Origin: Isoalcanivorax pacificus W11-5
Lineage (GTDB): Bacteria; Pseudomonadota; Gammaproteobacteria; Pseudomonadales; Alcanivoracaceae
NCBI RefSeq assembly: GCF_000299335.2
Contig: NZ_CP004387.1
Location: 310,001 to 374,000, forward strand
Reading direction: 5' to 3'
DNA: 64,000 bases
Shown here piece after piece: positions 54,189 to 63,074 of this stretch. Position 1 is the first letter of the stretch. Each line of letters starts with the position of its first letter. The notes beneath the pieces are model-generated. The model was given only the letters and a program-made list of their open reading frames with translations, did not search any database and was not told where the DNA came from. Both the position numbers and the translations under genes were made by a program.

Positions 54189-54836
54189 TTATATCCCGGT
54201 GATCGCCGAGACCGGGAACGTCATGTCAAACGCCGGCATATAGCCGCCCACCGTCCAGTTGCCGGCTTGCAGTGCCGGGAAATGCTCGCCGTCCGCCCAG
54301 AAATGCTTCAGCCGCGCCAGTTGCAGGCGGCCCTTTGCTTGTGGTGTATAGCGGAACATTTGGCCCTCCCGTAGTTGTGCCAATGTCACGGCCTTTTGTG
54401 GCACCCAGGCGGAGGACACCGGCAGCGCCGGTCCACCGTGCGCGAGCATCAGGCGACAGAACGGGCGGCCCTCCAGGGAGACCGTTACCTGATCTCCGGC
54501 CTCTGTCTGCTCCACCTCGAAATCTGCGTGATCCTTGGGAATGCCCCAATTGCTTCGCCCGTTGTCGACGCTGTCCTGGCTGGATACGTAAATGCGGCCA
54601 ATGGAGTTGTAGCGGCGCCCGTCCGGGAAACGGTAATGCCCGGGAATAAACAACAACTCCCGGTACGGGCCCACATCAGAGCTGGCGTAATCCACGAACA
54701 TGAGAATGCTGCGCGCGCCGCCGGGCTCGCCCAGGGCGGCGGGAGCACCAGACTGCGCAGTGCGTTGTGCAGCGCCGGTTTTCAGTGCGAAGGCATAGGC
54801 GCGCCCGTGCAGTTGCCAGGGGGCAGGTGCGATCAT
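54189..54836 (-). CDS. Acetoacetate decarboxylase-like protein
   Basis: The 215-residue soluble protein has the ADC superfold pattern: MFVDYASSDVGPYRELLFIPG, VSSQDSVDNGRSNWGIPKDHADF and FPALQAGNWTVGGYMPAFDM. The N-terminal half carries the 'Y...S.VGPY.E' substrate-site region. I see no clear equivalent of the catalytic Lys pair of true acetoacetate decarboxylase, so it may be a binding or lyase relative. It is 3 bp downstream of a hotdog thioesterase gene and probably in one operon with it. Confidence 0.7.
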   Translation of the reverse strand: MIAPAPWQLHGRAYAFALKTGAAQRTAQSGAPAALGEPGGARSILMFVDYASSDVGPYRELLFIPGHYRFPDGRRYNSIGRIYVSSQDSVDNGRSNWGIPKDHADFEVEQTEAGDQVTVSLEGRPFCRLMLAHGGPALPVSSAWVPQKAVTLAQLREGQMFRYTPQAKGRLQLARLKHFWADGEHFPALQAGNWTVGGYMPAFDMTFPVSAITGI

Positions 54837-54839
54837 GCG

Positions 54840-55298
54840 TTACATCCCGATCTTGCGCAGTTGATAAACATTGCGGGAGATGGCCACCACCTCGCCACTG
54901 GCGTCCTTGAGTTCGCATTCCCATTCGAAATCCGCCTTGCCGTTGGCGTCGGCCTCGTTCTGGATGCGTTGCACCTCGTCATCGCTCAGGTGCACTTCCA
55001 CCGTGATGTCGGTTTTCGCCGGGCGACGAAAACGGATCTGCATGTCTTTCACGATCGGATAAAAACGCCTGGTGTCGAAGCTGCTGAGATAGACCACGCC
55101 ACCGGGCAGTTCTGCCAGGGTGAACAGCGCGCCGGCATACATGGTGCCGACGTGATTGATGTTCGGCTCGAACGGCATGCGCATCCTGCAGTAGCCCACT
55201 TCCAGCGCCTCCACCACGGCGCCGCAGCGTTCGGCAAAGGGAAACGGCGCCGAGGCCGCCTGCTTCAGGGTGTCGAGTTGTTCGCGTGTCAGTGACAT
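54840..55298 (-). CDS. Hotdog-fold thioesterase (PaaI/YiiD C-terminal type)
   Basis: The 152-residue protein has a single hotdog domain: central helix HVGTMYAGALFTLAELPGGVVYLS, preceded by CRMRMPFEPNINH and followed by strands ending RNVYQLRKIG. The family acts on acyl-CoA or related thioesters. The ATG at 55296-55298 opens MSLTREQLDTLKQ. First gene of the pair with the ADC-like gene. Confidence 0.8.
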   Translation of the reverse strand: MSLTREQLDTLKQAASAPFPFAERCGAVVEALEVGYCRMRMPFEPNINHVGTMYAGALFTLAELPGGVVYLSSFDTRRFYPIVKDMQIRFRRPAKTDITVEVHLSDDEVQRIQNEADANGKADFEWECELKDASGEVVAISRNVYQLRKIGM

Positions 55299-55399
55299 GG
55301 CAGTCTCCGTGAGGGGTTCTGGCAGAGTGATGCAGGACCTCATGCTAGCACCCGTGTGCGGCATCGGGATTAACCGAAACTGACAGGAGGATGGTGCAA

Positions 55400-56443
55400 T
55401 TGAGCAGACCATCAGGCAAACCGGCGATATGCGTCCTGCTCCTGATGCTGACGGGGCTGGCCTTGCCCGCGCAGGCGGCGGTGATCCTGCTGTACCACCA
55501 TGTGGCGGAGGATACACCGGCATCGACTTCTGTTACCCCGGCGATGTTCGAAGCGCACTTGCGTCACCTTAAGGACGAAGGTTTCGAGGTGGTGCGTCTG
55601 GATGAACTGGTGCGGCGCGTGCGCGCCGGTGAGCCGGCAGAGACAAAACTGGCCGCCATCACCTTTGACGACGCCTATCGCAGTATCCATGACAACGCAG
55701 TGCCCTTGCTCGAGCGTCATGGCTGGCCGGCCAGTGTGTTTGTCGCCACCGGCGCGGTGGGAGAGGGCGGCAACATGATGAACGTGGCGCAGTTGCAGGC
55801 GCTGCATGAGGCCGGCCATCTGCTGCTCAATCACAGCCACCGGCATGCGCATCTGGTACGCCGCCAGGACGACGAATCCTGGGCGGCGCGTGTGCGGGAG
55901 GACATCGAGCAGGCCCAAACCTTGCTGGGTGAGTGGCTGGGTGAGCCGCCGCCACGCTATTTTGCGTATCCCTACGGCGAGCAGGACGAGGCGGTGCGCG
56001 CGTTGCTGCGCGACATGGATTATCTCGGCTTCGCCCAGCGCAGCGGTGCGCTAGATGCCGACACCGACTGGCAGAATATTCCACGCATTCCCGTGAACCG
56101 CCATTACGCCGACTGGGACAGCCTCGGCGACAAGGTCCGTGCATTGCCGATGCCGGTGCGCGAGGTGTCGCCGGGCAGCGGTGTGACGACACAAAAACGA
56201 CCGGCGTTGACGATGGTGTTGCCGGCGAACTGGGCGTCGCGCAGCGTGAACTGCTTTGCTGGCGGTGCGGCGATTGTGGAGCGGACTGCGGTGGAAAACG
56301 GTGTGCGGCTGCGGGTTACGCCGGGTCGTGACCTGTCACCGGGGCGCACGCTGGTGAATTGCACGGCCAGCGCCGGGCAGGGTCGGTTCTATTGGTATTC
56401 CTGGCTGTGGATGTATCGCGACAGCGAGTGGTACCGCGAATAG
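55400..56443 (+). CDS. Polysaccharide deacetylase, secreted
   Basis: About 347 residues: a signal peptide (ending LPAQAA), then a NodB-type (CE4) domain with LLYHHVAE, catalytic base region ITFDDAYRSI, metal His pair HSHRHAHL and FAYPYGEQDE. The C-terminal 85 residues form a small beta domain with two Cys (NCFAGG, VNCTAS). Likely removes N-acetyl groups from an envelope glycan. AGGAGG at 55385-55390 touches an ATG at 55391 (too close), so the TTG at 55400, 9 nt away, is the more likely start. Confidence 0.8.
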   Translation: MSRPSGKPAICVLLLMLTGLALPAQAAVILLYHHVAEDTPASTSVTPAMFEAHLRHLKDEGFEVVRLDELVRRVRAGEPAETKLAAITFDDAYRSIHDNAVPLLERHGWPASVFVATGAVGEGGNMMNVAQLQALHEAGHLLLNHSHRHAHLVRRQDDESWAARVREDIEQAQTLLGEWLGEPPPRYFAYPYGEQDEAVRALLRDMDYLGFAQRSGALDADTDWQNIPRIPVNRHYADWDSLGDKVRALPMPVREVSPGSGVTTQKRPALTMVLPANWASRSVNCFAGGAAIVERTAVENGVRLRVTPGRDLSPGRTLVNCTASAGQGRFYWYSWLWMYRDSEWYRE

Positions 56444-56460
56444 GTATTCCTCCCCACATC

Positions 56461-57273
56461 TCAAAAATCCGCAAATCGATCAAAATCGTTATGCCGGATC
56501 ACCGAGCGAATGTGAGAGATATACACCTCGCCGATCTCGGCATAGCCGTTGAGTCCGGCGGCCATCACGCGCCCTGACAGCGGCTTCTCCTGCGCCCGCG
56601 CCTGCTCGCGCAGCACCCGCATATACCGGTAGCGCGGGTGGCTGTTCAGGTTGAGCATGTAGCGGCGCACCGCCTCTTCCACGGAAGCGAACCGCTCCAC
56701 CTCGTACTTTGCGCCGGCCGGCCGGCGCGCCGGCACCATGCCGCAGCCCGGGGAAAAGCACCATTGCCCGAAATAGTTGTTGCCCTCCTGCGCGAAGCGC
56801 GAGGTGCCCCAGGCGGATTCGATCGCGCCCTGGGCCAGCGCCAGCGAGGCGGGAATGATGTCGATCCGGCGCAACAGGGTGGCAAACCAGTCGTCGGTCA
56901 GCGCTTCGAGACTGTCCGGGGATTCGAGCCGATAGCGCGTGGCCTGCTCGTGTAGCCAGTCCAGGTCACCCCGGTCGGGCTTGCCGGCCTGGAAGCGTTC
57001 ATGGACCGCTACGGCCTGCTCGCGCAGCGCCAGCAGATCGCGGTTGGTGGCCTGGATGGCCGGCAGCAGGGTGTTGATCAGTTGCGCCTTGCGTGCTTCT
57101 GTCTCGTCTTCCGGCAGGGGCCAGATCGGCGGTGTGTCATCGGTCGTGCTGTCCGACTGATTCACCTGCCAGTGCAGGATCAGGGTGGGCAGCAACGCCA
57201 GCGCCCCCAGCGCACTCAGTACGCCGGCCAGCAGCAGGGCCCGGGTCGCGGGATGTCCGGTGGCGAGTCTCAA
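56461..57273 (-). CDS. Bax-type glucosaminidase domain protein
   Basis: The 270-residue protein has a membrane anchor (about 11-35) and a C-terminal glucosaminidase (GH73-like) domain with catalytic region QGAIESAWGTSRFAQEGNNYFGQWCF. Peptidoglycan N-acetylglucosaminidase activity is expected. The start is TTG at 57271-57273; an in-frame stop immediately precedes it, so no longer form exists. Convergent with the deacetylase gene, 17 bp apart. Confidence 0.82.
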   Translation of the reverse strand: MRLATGHPATRALLLAGVLSALGALALLPTLILHWQVNQSDSTTDDTPPIWPLPEDETEARKAQLINTLLPAIQATNRDLLALREQAVAVHERFQAGKPDRGDLDWLHEQATRYRLESPDSLEALTDDWFATLLRRIDIIPASLALAQGAIESAWGTSRFAQEGNNYFGQWCFSPGCGMVPARRPAGAKYEVERFASVEEAVRRYMLNLNSHPRYRYMRVLREQARAQEKPLSGRVMAAGLNGYAEIGEVYISHIRSVIRHNDFDRFADF

Positions 57274-57294
57274 TCAGCCGGTCTCTCAGCAAGC

Positions 57295-57338
57295 CAAAAA
57301 ATCAGGCCACCGGCTCGCCGGATCAGCGAGCCTGGTGG
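57295..57338 (-). terminator. Rho-independent terminator of phhB
   Basis: 12-bp stem with one bulge (CCACCAGGCTCGC / GCGAGCCGGTGG on the minus strand), then CCTGATTTTTT. It follows phhB by 13 bp. Confidence 0.75.
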
Positions 57339-57351
57339 CGGGCGCCGGCGC

Positions 57352-57690
57352 TCAATCGTTGGCCAGGGCGTCGGTACGTGCGGCGCAGATAAAGTCGTTG
57401 CGGTGCAGGCCGCGCAGTTTGTGCGACCACCAGGTGACCGTGACCTTGCCCCATTCGGTCAGCAGGGCCGGGTGGTGGCCTTCGGCTTCGGCAAGCGCCG
57501 CCACTTTGCCGGTAAAGGCCATGGCGGCGACGAAATCAGGAAAACTGAACTGCCGCTCCAGCTTCTGGACGCCTTCTTCTTCGATCAGCTTCCAGTCCGG
57601 AATCTCGTCGCGCCAGGCACCGATTTCCGCCTGGCTGGCCGCCGGGGCGTCTGCCCGGCAGGCCTCGCAATGCTCCTGTTTCAGCGTCAT
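57352..57690 (-). CDS. phhB: Pterin-4a-carbinolamine dehydratase
   Basis: Regenerates the pterin cofactor of phenylalanine hydroxylase; also acts in folate recycling. 112 residues with the signature [21 protein letters not shown], where the usual Tyr is Trp and the second His is present. The ATG at 57688-57690 overlaps the stop of the upstream lipoprotein gene (ATGA). No phhA in the window. Confidence 0.93.
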   Translation of the reverse strand: MTLKQEHCEACRADAPAASQAEIGAWRDEIPDWKLIEEEGVQKLERQFSFPDFVAAMAFTGKVAALAEAEGHHPALLTEWGKVTVTWWSHKLRGLHRNDFICAARTDALAND

Positions 57691-58412
57691 GAGCTTTCTC
57701 CCTGCGCTGCCGCGCTGCACAGCCGTGCCGGCTCGATCCTGCCCTGGGGGGCCATGCGCGAGAGTGCGCGCCGCAAGCGTTCGATGTCGGTGTCGCTGCG
57801 TACGCGGCCGGGGATCTCCATGGCGTCCGCCAGCCGCAGCAGCACGGATTTCATCTTCTCGGGCATCAGCACCGGTTGGCGGTGCTGGACCACATAGATC
57901 ATCTCACCCTGCCGGAACAACAGAAAGCCATAGTAATGGGTGCCGTCCACGGCGCGGGTGTCCGGCGCGCGCTGGCTGTCCACGTCCAGGCTGACCACGG
58001 CGAACAGGGCACGTGGTGTGCTGTCCTGCAGGAATTCCCGATGCAGGGCTTCCACGGAGGTGACCAGTGGTGCCGTGGCGACGCGCTCGCGCAGGTAGTT
58101 GTTCAGCACCAGGTTCAGCAGTGTCATGTCGGAGGCAAACCGGGGCGCGCCGATCAGCGGGTGGTTCTCGATGCGCAGGTAATCGATGCGGAACTGACGG
58201 CCGCTGCCATCCCAGAAGGTGGAGGAACCGCCCTGGTTGTCGCAACGCTCGTCGAGGATCACTTCCCCCCGGAAGGTGTTGATGCCCAGGTCCATGGCGT
58301 AGGCCGCCGCAGGTGCGTAATACATATCGCCGTCACGCTCGCCTTCCATGCTTTGGCAGCCGCCAAGCAGGGTTGTCAGGGCGAGCCATACGGGTGCGTT
58401 GATTATTCTCAT
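57687..58412 (-). CDS. Putative lipoprotein, unknown function
   Basis: The 241-residue protein has a lipobox ([10 protein letters not shown], Cys19). The mature part has a beta-rich N-terminal half ([39 protein letters not shown]) and a longer helix-rich C-terminal half. I recognise no named family. It is translationally coupled to phhB by a 4-bp overlap. A GGGGTGA site lies just before the ATG. Confidence 0.65.
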   Translation of the reverse strand: MRIINAPVWLALTTLLGGCQSMEGERDGDMYYAPAAAYAMDLGINTFRGEVILDERCDNQGGSSTFWDGSGRQFRIDYLRIENHPLIGAPRFASDMTLLNLVLNNYLRERVATAPLVTSVEALHREFLQDSTPRALFAVVSLDVDSQRAPDTRAVDGTHYYGFLLFRQGEMIYVVQHRQPVLMPEKMKSVLLRLADAMEIPGRVRSDTDIERLRRALSRMAPQGRIEPARLCSAAAQGESS

Positions 58413-58471
58413 TATTCACCCCGTCAGGATTGATGCCGGCTGATGATAGCACACCCGGCGTCATTGCCAGC

Positions 58472-59719
58472 CTAGCGGGCCAGCAGATCGCGCGCGATGG
58501 CCACCACCTGCATCTCGTCGGTGCCGGCGTAGATCTGCAGGATCTTGGCGTCGCGCATCAGTTGCTCTACCCGCGATTCGCGCATGTAGCCGTAGCCGCC
58601 GTGAATCTGCACCGCTTCGGTGGTGACTTCCATGGCGGTCTGCGCCGCGTAGAGTTTCATGGCGGACGCCTCGGCGAGCGTCATCTGCTTGCCGGCAGCG
58701 ACCAGATCGATATACCGGAACACCATGTTCTGCAGGTTCATCCGGGCCACTTCCATCTTCGCCAGCTTCAACTGGATCAACTGGTTGTCGCCAATGGCGC
58801 GGCCGAACTGCACCCGGTCGCGGGCATACTGCACGCTCAGTTCCTGGGCGCGTTCCACCATGCCCAGCGCCATCGCGGCCACCCCGGCGCGCTCCTGCAT
58901 GAAGGTGCCCTTGGCGCCTGCGCGGCCATAGCCGTCCTCGCTTTCCCCGAGAAGACGTTCCGGGCCGGCATGCACATCGCTGAGGAACAGCTCGCCCGTG
59001 GGCGAGGAGCCAATGCCCATTTTCTTGAAGGGTTTCGATTGCGTCAGCCCTGGCATGCCGGCATCGAGAATGAAGGACACGATCTTGCGCTGGGCGGGGG
59101 CCACGCCCTCTTCGTCCAGCTTGCAGATCAGGATGATGGTGTCGGCATACGGGCCGTTGGTGATCCAGGTCTTGCTGCCGTTGATGATGTAGCCGCCCTG
59201 GCCATCGCGGCGCGCGAGCGTCTTCATCTGGCCGAAGGCATCGGAGCCGGCGTTCGGTTCGGAAATGGCCCAGGCGCCGACTTTTTCCAGCGTCAGCAGC
59301 GGCAGCGCCCAGCGTTCTTTCTGGGCCAGCGAGCCCTTGCTCATGATGGCACCGCCGGCCAGCCCCATGGACACACCCATCGCCGTCACCAGCCCCTGGG
59401 CGTGGCGGCACAGCTCGATGATCGGGATCATGCGCATCGCCGCCTGTTCGGCGGCGGCTTCCGGGTTCGGGGCTTTCTTATCGGTGACCTCGCCGGCTTT
59501 CTCCCGGGCGATCTGCTTGTTGAACTGCTGGGTGGCCAGCACATCCATGCCGAATGTGCGGATCATCTTGCGCAGGATGTCGTAGGGCGGCACGCCGTTG
59601 TATTCGATGTCGTCCAGATGCGGCACCACTTCCTTCTCGACGAAGTCGCGCACCATTTTCTGGATCATCTGCTGCTGTTCATTCCACTCGATCACGGCCA
59701 CCTCCGGTTGCTCGGGCAT
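58472..59719 (-). CDS. Acyl-CoA dehydrogenase
   Basis: FAD flavoprotein that makes an alpha,beta-double bond in acyl-CoA. 415 residues with FAD/substrate motifs AWAISEPNAGSD and ITNGPYADT, and FMQERAGVAAM. The usual catalytic Glu position in 'YEGT' is Ala398 (IYAGTDEMQ). A Glu at residue 276 (MQERAG) sits where isovaleryl- and long-chain-type enzymes keep theirs, so the active site is likely of that type. An Ala/Lys/Glu-rich insertion lies near residues 72-92. The ATG at 59717-59719 starts after a poor site. Confidence 0.92.
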   Translation of the reverse strand: MPEQPEVAVIEWNEQQQMIQKMVRDFVEKEVVPHLDDIEYNGVPPYDILRKMIRTFGMDVLATQQFNKQIAREKAGEVTDKKAPNPEAAAEQAAMRMIPIIELCRHAQGLVTAMGVSMGLAGGAIMSKGSLAQKERWALPLLTLEKVGAWAISEPNAGSDAFGQMKTLARRDGQGGYIINGSKTWITNGPYADTIILICKLDEEGVAPAQRKIVSFILDAGMPGLTQSKPFKKMGIGSSPTGELFLSDVHAGPERLLGESEDGYGRAGAKGTFMQERAGVAAMALGMVERAQELSVQYARDRVQFGRAIGDNQLIQLKLAKMEVARMNLQNMVFRYIDLVAAGKQMTLAEASAMKLYAAQTAMEVTTEAVQIHGGYGYMRESRVEQLMRDAKILQIYAGTDEMQVVAIARDLLAR

Positions 59720-59789
59720 GCAGAGCAGCCTAGCGCACCGCAGCAATGGGGCACAGGACAGGGGATGACAGCGGGCCTGATCGGATCGG

Positions 59790-60467
59790 TCAGGTGGGAG
59801 GGAGCGCCCGGATGGCCAGTTCTTCGGTGTCGGTGACTTCCATGGCGAAGCCTTCCTTCTCGCAGTGCGCGGCCATCTCGATGTCCGCTGCGCGCAGGCG
59901 CGGGTGATGGCCGGCATAGAACTTGCGCGCGGCATGCGCGTTGCGGGTGCGCTCGATGGCCTGTTCCTCGCTGATGCCCAAGCCGCCGATCAGGCCGCTG
60001 AGGTATTCGGCGCAGGCCACATCTTCATCGCCGGTGGGGTGCGACGCCACCAGCACTACGCGCGGCGGCTTGCGCGCCAGGATGGCCGCGGCGGTGGCGC
60101 GGGCATTGACCAGGCTGGCCACGAACAGCCCGGCGCAGGGGCGGGCATTGAGGGTGGCGGCGACGCCGTTGGTGGTGCGCATGATCAAGGTGCGGCCACG
60201 CACATCCGCGTGGCTGATCTCCCAGGGCGAATTGCCGAAATCGAACCCCTCGATGGGCAGCGCGTCGACCTCGCCGGCCAGCAACGCGTCCGGGTACTGT
60301 TCCCGCAACGCGAAGGCCGCTTCTGCCGAAGGCACGGGCAGGATGCGCGTCACCCCGCCGCGAAAGGCATAAAAGCTGGTGGTGAATGCACGGATGACAT
60401 CGATCACGACAGTGATGCCGTCCGGGTTCGGTGGCGGGAAGTGTCCCTGGCTAATCTGGATATTCAA
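59790..60467 (-). CDS. comB: 2-phosphosulfolactate phosphatase (ComB family)
   Basis: 225 residues with the family N-terminal segment GITVVIDVIRAFTTSFYAF, which carries metal-binding Asp, and IMRTTNGVAATLNA. In methanogens ComB makes sulfolactate for coenzyme M. Bacterial homologues are common, but their role is not clear outside sulfonate metabolism. The start is TTG at 60465-60467, overlapping the stop of the upstream outer-membrane gene by 3 bp. No other sulfolactate genes are visible, so the annotation should be read as a family name. Confidence 0.8.
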   Translation of the reverse strand: MNIQISQGHFPPPNPDGITVVIDVIRAFTTSFYAFRGGVTRILPVPSAEAAFALREQYPDALLAGEVDALPIEGFDFGNSPWEISHADVRGRTLIMRTTNGVAATLNARPCAGLFVASLVNARATAAAILARKPPRVVLVASHPTGDEDVACAEYLSGLIGGLGISEEQAIERTRNAHAARKFYAGHHPRLRAADIEMAAHCEKEGFAMEVTDTEELAIRALPPT

Positions 60468-61018
60468 AACAGCAGGCCTGCACCCCAGGTCACGTTGTTG
60501 AAGATGTCATCATCGCCTTTGTACTGCTCGGCCGCCAGTGTGAAAGTGATGCGGTCGGCCAGCGTCAGGCGCTGCTTGGGCGTGGTGTGCTGGGTGAGGA
60601 AATCGGTGATGGAACGGAAATTGAAATCCGAGCGCAGCCGCAGCAACTGGCCCTGATTGCCGTAGCCGGCCTGGAACTGGATGATGCGGCCGAAACCGAT
60701 GCCGGCATAGACATTGTTGACGCGCTTGTCTGATGCCCGCGCATCCTCGTCATCCGGTGTGATGCTGGCGCGCAATGGCGAGTCACCGAATTTTTTCGTC
60801 GCGGCACCGAAGTTCACGGCCACGCTGGAATAGTTGGCATCAATGAAATAGCCGGTACCGACGCTGGCGCTGGGGTCGACCCGCCCCACTGAAATGACCG
60901 TGCCACGGATCAGGTGCACGCCGCCATAGCGGCCATCGTCGGCGCTGGCGAGCGGCGACAGCAGGGTGACGGCGAGCAGTGAGGTGGCGAGACAGAAACG
61001 GTGAATTATCGTTGTCAT
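60464..61018 (-). CDS. Outer-membrane beta-barrel-like protein
   Basis: The 184-residue protein has a signal peptide (ending ASA, about residue 26) and a mature part of alternating strands, with the C-terminal phenylalanine (GAGLLF) typical of BAM-assembled barrels. It contains no named motif. The ATG at 61016-61018 fits a signal peptide (MTTIIHRFCLATSLLAVTLL). The downstream comB overlaps it. Confidence 0.65.
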   Translation of the reverse strand: MTTIIHRFCLATSLLAVTLLSPLASADDGRYGGVHLIRGTVISVGRVDPSASVGTGYFIDANYSSVAVNFGAATKKFGDSPLRASITPDDEDARASDKRVNNVYAGIGFGRIIQFQAGYGNQGQLLRLRSDFNFRSITDFLTQHTTPKQRLTLADRITFTLAAEQYKGDDDIFNNVTWGAGLLF

Positions 61019-61143
61019 GGTGGCAGTCCTTCCTTTGGCCCCGGAGCGCGGGCAAGCGTGGCCCGCGCATAAAAAGAGGCTCATCTGGCGATGAACCCGT
61101 GCCGTTATTATGCCGTGCCTCGCCCGGCCGGTGACACCGCCAC

Positions 61144-61860
61144 TCAGCGCCCCCGTGTGGGCAGTGTGCGTGCCAGCGCCCATACCTGTACCGAGGCGGC
61201 ACCGCCGTCCAGCAGGCACTGGCTCGCTTCACGTGCCGTACTGCCTGTGGTCACCACATCATCCACCAGGGCCAGATGCCGACCCGTGACGGGCTGGCGA
61301 AGGGCAAAGGCGCCGTGCAGATTGCGCCGCCGTGCCCTGGCCCGCTGGCCTTGTTGATGGCGTGTGCGGCGCTGACGCGCCAGGGCCGGCAACAGCGGCA
61401 GATTGAGGTGGTCGGCAGCGGCGCGCGCCAGCCGGTGGGCCGGGTTGAAGCCGCGCCGCCACTGGCGCAGCCAGTGCGAGGGCACCGGCACCAGGGCATC
61501 CACCGGGCCGGGATCGGGCAGCGAGGCCAGCCAGGGAGGCAGCAGCGCCCGTTCGATCGCCAGTTGCCGGTGGTGCTTATAGCGGTTGATCAGCCGGTCG
61601 AGCGGGAAATCATAGGCCCAGGGGCAATGCACCTGCCGGAACGGCGGCGGGCGCTCCAGACAGCGTCCGCACAGGCCACTCTCGGGCAGGGCGCCGGGGC
61701 TGGGCAGCCCGCAGCGGCAGACCGTGGTCTCAATGGCCGGCAGGGCGGGGTGGCAGGCCTCACACAGCCCGGCATGCAGCCGAGCGGGTTCGCGACAGAG
61801 CACGCACTCCCCAAAAGGCTGATCAAATAATGACCACAGGTAAACTTTTGACATATTCAT
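61144..61860 (-). CDS. comF: ComF family phosphoribosyltransferase-like protein
   Basis: 238 residues: a four-Cys zinc-binding N-terminus (CVLCREPA, CEACHPAL, later CRCG and CGRC) and a C-terminal PRTase-like domain with the PRPP motif LVDDVVTTGSTARE. The family is linked to DNA uptake. The ATG lies 65 bp from the divergent bioB start and next to its promoter. Together with the pil genes and PriA the window has several competence-associated parts. Confidence 0.9.
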   Translation of the reverse strand: MNMSKVYLWSLFDQPFGECVLCREPARLHAGLCEACHPALPAIETTVCRCGLPSPGALPESGLCGRCLERPPPFRQVHCPWAYDFPLDRLINRYKHHRQLAIERALLPPWLASLPDPGPVDALVPVPSHWLRQWRRGFNPAHRLARAAADHLNLPLLPALARQRRTRHQQGQRARARRRNLHGAFALRQPVTGRHLALVDDVVTTGSTAREASQCLLDGGAASVQVWALARTLPTRGR

Positions 61861-61864
61861 GCAG

Positions 61865-61893
61865 TTGACAGCCTCCTGGCCCGACTCTAGTCT
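61865..61893 (+). promoter_or_regulatory. Sigma70 promoter of bioB
   Basis: TTGACA, 17-bp spacer, TAGTCT; start near 61900, leader of about 26 nt. No clear BirA-type operator (TTGTAAACC dyad) is visible. Confidence 0.7.
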
Positions 61894-61925
61894 GCCAGGA
61901 TGCTAACCCGCCCGGAGCTGCACCC

Positions 61926-63053
61926 ATGAACGCCGACGTCACCACTTTGCCGACGACATCCGCTAACGCGCCTGTACGCCATGACTGGGCCCGCGACGAG
62001 ATCCAGGCATTGTTTGACCTGCCGTTCAACGACCTGCTGTTCCGCGCCGGCACGGTGCACCGCCAGTTCTTTGATCCGAATGCCGTGCAGGTGTCCACCC
62101 TGCTGTCGATCAAGACTGGCGCATGCCCGGAAGACTGCAAGTACTGCTCCCAGTCCGGTCACTACAACACCGAGCTGGAAAAGGAAAAACTGCTGGAAGT
62201 CCAGAAAGTGATCGCGGAAGCCCGCCAGGCAAAAGAGAAAGGCGCGTCCCGTTTCTGCATGGGCGCCGCCTGGCGCAGCCCGCGCGGCAAGGACATGCCC
62301 TATGTGCTGGAAATGGTGCGGCAGGTGAAATCCCTCGGCATGGAAACCTGCATGACGCTGGGCATGCTCGATAAAGAGCAGGCCGAGGCGCTGGCCGAGG
62401 CCGGCCTGGACTACTACAACCACAACCTCGACACCTCGCCGGAGTATTACGGCAAGGTGATCACCACCCGCACCTATGACCATCGCCTGAACACCCTCGC
62501 CAACGTGCGCGACGCCGGCATGAAAATCTGCTGCGGCGGCATCATCGGCATGGGCGAAGGTCGCCAGGACCGTGTCGGCCTGCTGCAACAACTGGCCAAC
62601 CTGCCCCAGCACCCGGAATCGGTGCCCATCAACATGCTGGTGAAGATCGAAGGCACACCGTTGGCCGAGGTCGACGACCTCGACCCGTTTGAATTTGTGC
62701 GCACCATCGCCGTGGCGCGCATCCTGATGCCGCAATCCTTTGTGCGCCTGTCCGCCGGCCGCCAGGAAATGAACGACCAGACCCAGGCGCTGTGCTTCAT
62801 GGCCGGGGCCAACTCCATCTTCTACGGCGAGCGGCTGCTGACCACGGACAACCCGGAAGCCGACCACGACCGCGAACTGTTCCGTCGTCTGGGCATTCAT
62901 CCTATGGAACTGAACGCGGGCGACTATTCCGACGAAGCCGCCGAAGACGCCCTGCAACGGCAGATCGCCGAACAGGAAGCCGAAGAGCAGGGCCTGTTCT
63001 ATGACGCCATGAGCAAACGCGCCCCGAAACGCGTGCTCGACAAGCGCGCCTGA
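61926..63053 (+). CDS. bioB: Biotin synthase
   Basis: Radical SAM enzyme that inserts sulfur into dethiobiotin. 375 residues with the 4Fe-4S motif [14 protein letters not shown] and the later [11 protein letters not shown]. The C-terminal extension beyond the usual BioB (about 345-375, Glu/Ala-rich) is somewhat longer than E. coli's. The ATG has GGAG 8 nt upstream. bioF follows 21 bp later. Confidence 0.98.
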   Translation: MNADVTTLPTTSANAPVRHDWARDEIQALFDLPFNDLLFRAGTVHRQFFDPNAVQVSTLLSIKTGACPEDCKYCSQSGHYNTELEKEKLLEVQKVIAEARQAKEKGASRFCMGAAWRSPRGKDMPYVLEMVRQVKSLGMETCMTLGMLDKEQAEALAEAGLDYYNHNLDTSPEYYGKVITTRTYDHRLNTLANVRDAGMKICCGGIIGMGEGRQDRVGLLQQLANLPQHPESVPINMLVKIEGTPLAEVDDLDPFEFVRTIAVARILMPQSFVRLSAGRQEMNDQTQALCFMAGANSIFYGERLLTTDNPEADHDRELFRRLGIHPMELNAGDYSDEAAEDALQRQIAEQEAEEQGLFYDAMSKRAPKRVLDKRA

Positions 63054-63074
63054 GGCTTCGCGCCGGGCGCTTTC

